Shown in pieces: positions 5,393 through 7,145 of a DNA stretch of 7,145 nt; the stretch's first letter is position 1, and each line of letters opens with the position of its first letter. Source of the stretch: an uncultured Pirellula sp. (lineage in GTDB: Bacteria > Planctomycetota > Planctomycetia > Pirellulales > Pirellulaceae). The notes below the pieces were generated by a model that was given only the letters and a program-made list of their open reading frames with translations, was not told the DNA's origin and ran no database searches. The DNA lies in contig CAITIF010000927.1 in the NCBI GenBank assembly GCA_903892365.1, forward strand, positions 1-7,145. Direction: 5' to 3'. Both the position numbers and the translations under genes were made by a program.

Positions 5393-6574
5393 TTAAGTCT
5401 TTTCGATCACGAAGGCCGTAACCGCGGTAAAACCATGAGTCAGGTTCCGGTTACCCACGGGCGCGAATTCACCGGCTGCAAATAGGCCTGCCAAAGGAAG
5501 CCCGGGGCAAAAGCGATCGATGGCCAATGCATCGTGATTCGACGAATGGAACATCCGTTGTCCCCGTCCATTGCAGCTGAACAGGAGCCCAGCTTTGCTA
5601 TTGGCGGTTTCGGTCTCCATCTTAGCCAGCAATTGGTGGAGGTCTGCATCGGCACCCTCGGCATCTCGAACGTGAAATCGCACTGTTTGACCAACCTGGA
5701 AACGATCCGTCACCTCGATCCCATCGCAATCGGGATCGATTCCTTGCACGTTTCGGATCAGGAAATCGCCGTGCGAAAACGTCTCGGAATATTCTGTAAT
5801 CGCGCGGCCAATCAACAACGCATCGATTGCCATTTCTCGTTCCCGATTGGGCAGTCGTTGAATCATGTCTTTCAGGACAGGCAGCGCGGGTTTGCCTCCT
5901 AGTCCGGTAATCGTGTTGCCATCCAAAGAGGTGACAATCATGGGTTCGCCGATAGGGCTACAGCCTTGGCTGACGATGGCTTTCCACTTCAATTCAGGGG
6001 GCAGTACTAAACCGACAGCACCTCGGGTTAGGATGGAATCGTTGCAAAACAGAAGATTCGGATTTCCCCAGTTTTGACTGCTGCAGTATCCACCAATAAT
6101 GGGGACGATGGGCTGACCACGTTCAGGTTCCAAAGCATCGTTGAGCATGTCCACGGAGAAGGTCAATGGGCAGCCCACGACCATCAGTCCACCTGCCTCG
6201 CGTGCGTCCGACAAAGCTTCATCCGAAAACCCTAGAACGGTCGGACCGTCGGGTGTTTTCAAGCATTCCATAGGGAAAATCAACGGTGAGCGACTCAGGC
6301 CACCCAACAGCAGAACGCTGGCCGCACTTTGCCCTTCGATTTCTCGGCCAGTGCCAACGATGCTCTCTGCCGAGCAACCGAAGAAGGGAACGTCGGGCGC
6401 CAGTTCCAATAACGTCTCGCGAATCGCGGAAGCCTGTTCGGCCAATCGTTCGCCGCTAACGAACAAAAAAACGCACCCGAGTGGTTCGCGCTGGCCGTCC
6501 GATGCGACCCGAAAGGCATTGCGAACTGCGACATGGAGCGAAGCGTGTTCGGCGATTCCGCTGCTTGCAAACAT
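5393..6574 (-). CDS. FIST N-/C-terminal domain protein (predicted small-ligand sensor)
   Basis: A 393-aa stand-alone FIST protein. FIST domains are predicted intracellular sensors of small ligands, possibly amino acids, and are often fused to signalling outputs. Here no output domain is attached. The N-terminal half (about 30-200) has VPFFGCSAESIVG (62-74), ASVLLLGGLSRSP and the Gly/Asn-rich IIGGYCSSQNWGNP, then GAVGLVL. The C-terminal half (about 200-393) has IVSQGCSPIGEPMIVT (200-215), AGLLFSCNGRGQRMF (328-342) and AGLFAAGEFAPVG with LTHGFTAVTA (362-387), all typical of FIST-C. There is no signal peptide or membrane segment, so it is cytoplasmic. The start ATG at 6574 has AAGGA 11 nt upstream, inside the end of the preceding gene, and lies 5 bp after that gene's stop codon. 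This implies translational coupling with the receiver-like and PII-like genes. The likely partner output is one of those proteins, which is inference. Confidence 0.92.
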   Translation of the reverse strand: MFASSGIAEHASLHVAVRNAFRVASDGQREPLGCVFLFVSGERLAEQASAIRETLLELAPDVPFFGCSAESIVGTGREIEGQSAASVLLLGGLSRSPLIFPMECLKTPDGPTVLGFSDEALSDAREAGGLMVVGCPLTFSVDMLNDALEPERGQPIVPIIGGYCSSQNWGNPNLLFCNDSILTRGAVGLVLPPELKWKAIVSQGCSPIGEPMIVTSLDGNTITGLGGKPALPVLKDMIQRLPNREREMAIDALLIGRAITEYSETFSHGDFLIRNVQGIDPDCDGIEVTDRFQVGQTVRFHVRDAEGADADLHQLLAKMETETANSKAGLLFSCNGRGQRMFHSSNHDALAIDRFCPGLPLAGLFAAGEFAPVGNRNLTHGFTAVTAFVIEKT

Positions 6575-6579
6575 CGGTA

Positions 6580-6927
6580 TTAGGTTCCTTGAAGGATCGC
6601 TATAAGGTCGCGATCCATCTGCCCTCGAGTCAGCACCAAGTCGGCGCCCGCATCTTCAGCCGCTTGCAGTCGTTCCACGTCGACGTGCGGTCCAAATGCA
6701 AGAATCTTTCCATCGGGAAACGCACTTTTGATTTGAGGGATTTCCAATGCTAGGTCAATCGTCCGCAGTGTCAGATCGATCAAGATCATGGAAACTGCGT
6801 TGGGTTCTGTAACACGTTCGATCAGTTTTGCGACAGATCGTTCGGTAAGGCAGGTTTTGCTTGCCGCGCGAGCTGTGCTGCTGATTCGCGACTGAAACAT
6901 CAAATCGCTGGAAAGTAGTAGGATCAT
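6580..6927 (-). CDS. Small CheY-like pseudo-receiver domain protein
   Basis: A 115-aa single-domain protein with the alternating strand-helix pattern of a response-regulator receiver: strand MILLLSS, then MILIDLTL (47-54) with Asp51 at the phosphoacceptor place, ILAFGPH (75-81), and GADLVLTRGQM (94-104) after a helix. The key residues are degraded. The acidic pair near residues 6-8 is Ser-Ser-Asp, the usual Thr/Ser after strand 4 reads Phe-Gly, and the invariant Lys of the K-P motif is Arg101-Gly102. Ordinary Mg2+-dependent phosphorylation is therefore doubtful, and it may work by binding a partner. The ATG at 6927 shares its A with the last base of the preceding PII-like stop codon (TAATG), and GGAG lies 7 nt upstream. 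The FIST gene starts 5 bp after its stop. The fold assignment is by pattern and should be confirmed by structure prediction. A vestigial receiver is the best reading. Confidence 0.7.
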   Translation of the reverse strand: MILLLSSDLMFQSRISSTARAASKTCLTERSVAKLIERVTEPNAVSMILIDLTLRTIDLALEIPQIKSAFPDGKILAFGPHVDVERLQAAEDAGADLVLTRGQMDRDLIAILQGT

Positions 6928-7145
6928 TAAATGGCTCCGGGTCCGCGTAGTTCGTCATCGATGGTGATTGCATCCAAGACCGGAAGTACAAAAATCTTTC
7001 CGTCACCTACACAGCCTTCGGAACCGGTTTTGGAGATCGATGTTATGGTCTCAACCGCCCTTTCCAGGAAGTCCTCATTGACGAAAATTTCGAGCGTCAC
7101 TTTTCTCAGTAAGTTGATTTTGTATTCGACACCGCGATAGCTGGC
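6927..7145 (-). CDS. PII-family signal protein (GlnB-like), C-terminal part; 5' end beyond the window
   Basis: The last 72 residues of a PII-type protein; the start is outside the window. PII trimers sense ATP/ADP and 2-oxoglutarate and control nitrogen or carbon enzymes and transporters. The T-loop end YRGVEY keeps the tyrosine equivalent to GlnB Tyr51 (fragment residue 8), the uridylylation site. The Lys equivalent to Lys58 (LLRK, residue 15) and GDGKIFVLPV (47-56), with the Lys90 equivalent, are also present. Two features are unusual. Three extra residues precede GDGK, giving TGSEGCVGDGK in place of TGxxGDGK. The arginines equivalent to GlnB Arg101 and Arg103, which hold ATP phosphates, are Thr61 and Asp63. 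The protein ends in PGAI at the same length as GlnB. It is the first visible gene of the operon with the receiver-like and FIST genes. It is a PII relative, probably with altered nucleotide binding; its target is unknown. Confidence 0.88.
   Translation of the reverse strand, partial: ASYRGVEYKINLLRKVTLEIFVNEDFLERAVETITSISKTGSEGCVGDGKIFVLPVLDAITIDDELRGPGAI

Overview
The window looks like chromosomal DNA from a planctomycete of the Pirellulaceae (Rhodopirellula-like). This is an inference. It rests on moderate GC, weak or variable Shine-Dalgarno signals, dispersed hairpin repeats built on a GAGCCGC..GCTAGCCGCG core, short tandem repeats between genes, and the types of small secreted and DUF937 proteins present. 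No phage, transposase, CRISPR, tRNA or rRNA signal was seen.

Layout. (1) 1-855: a secreted, cysteine-type glutathione peroxidase on the + strand, with a candidate extended -10 promoter, a 20-bp palindrome in its leader, a heptamer tandem repeat starting in its stop codon, and a clear intrinsic terminator. (2) 856-1154: a non-coding stretch with three copies of a 22-bp repeat (two direct, one inverted) and a GNRA-loop hairpin. (3) 1155-2036 (-): a DUF937-type protein with a long disordered linker and a C-terminal calcium-loop-like motif. It is divergent from a small secreted tyrosine-rich protein of unknown function (2282-2623, +). (4) 2624-2848: a convergent intergenic region with two facing arrays of AACTTC/GAAGTT hexamers and a hairpin after pyk. 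(5) 2849-4294 (-): pyruvate kinase with a K+-independent-type active-site signature. It is divergent from an SDR-family oxidoreductase (4528-5385, +) across a 233-bp gap holding a 7-bp-arm palindrome. (6) 5393-7145 (-): a tight three-gene operon, read right to left: a PII-family protein (cut by the window edge), a small CheY-like pseudo-receiver, and a FIST-domain sensor protein. The first two genes overlap by one base (TAATG) and the next two are 5 bp apart.

The most interesting part is this last operon. It joins a PII-like protein, which keeps the T-loop tyrosine but lacks the two C-terminal phosphate-binding arginines of GlnB, to a degenerate receiver and a FIST small-ligand sensor. This suggests a small cytoplasmic sensing module, perhaps for nitrogen or amino-acid status. 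The families are readable from sequence, but the joint function is inference. The remaining genes are housekeeping or general metabolism, with no evident shared pathway.
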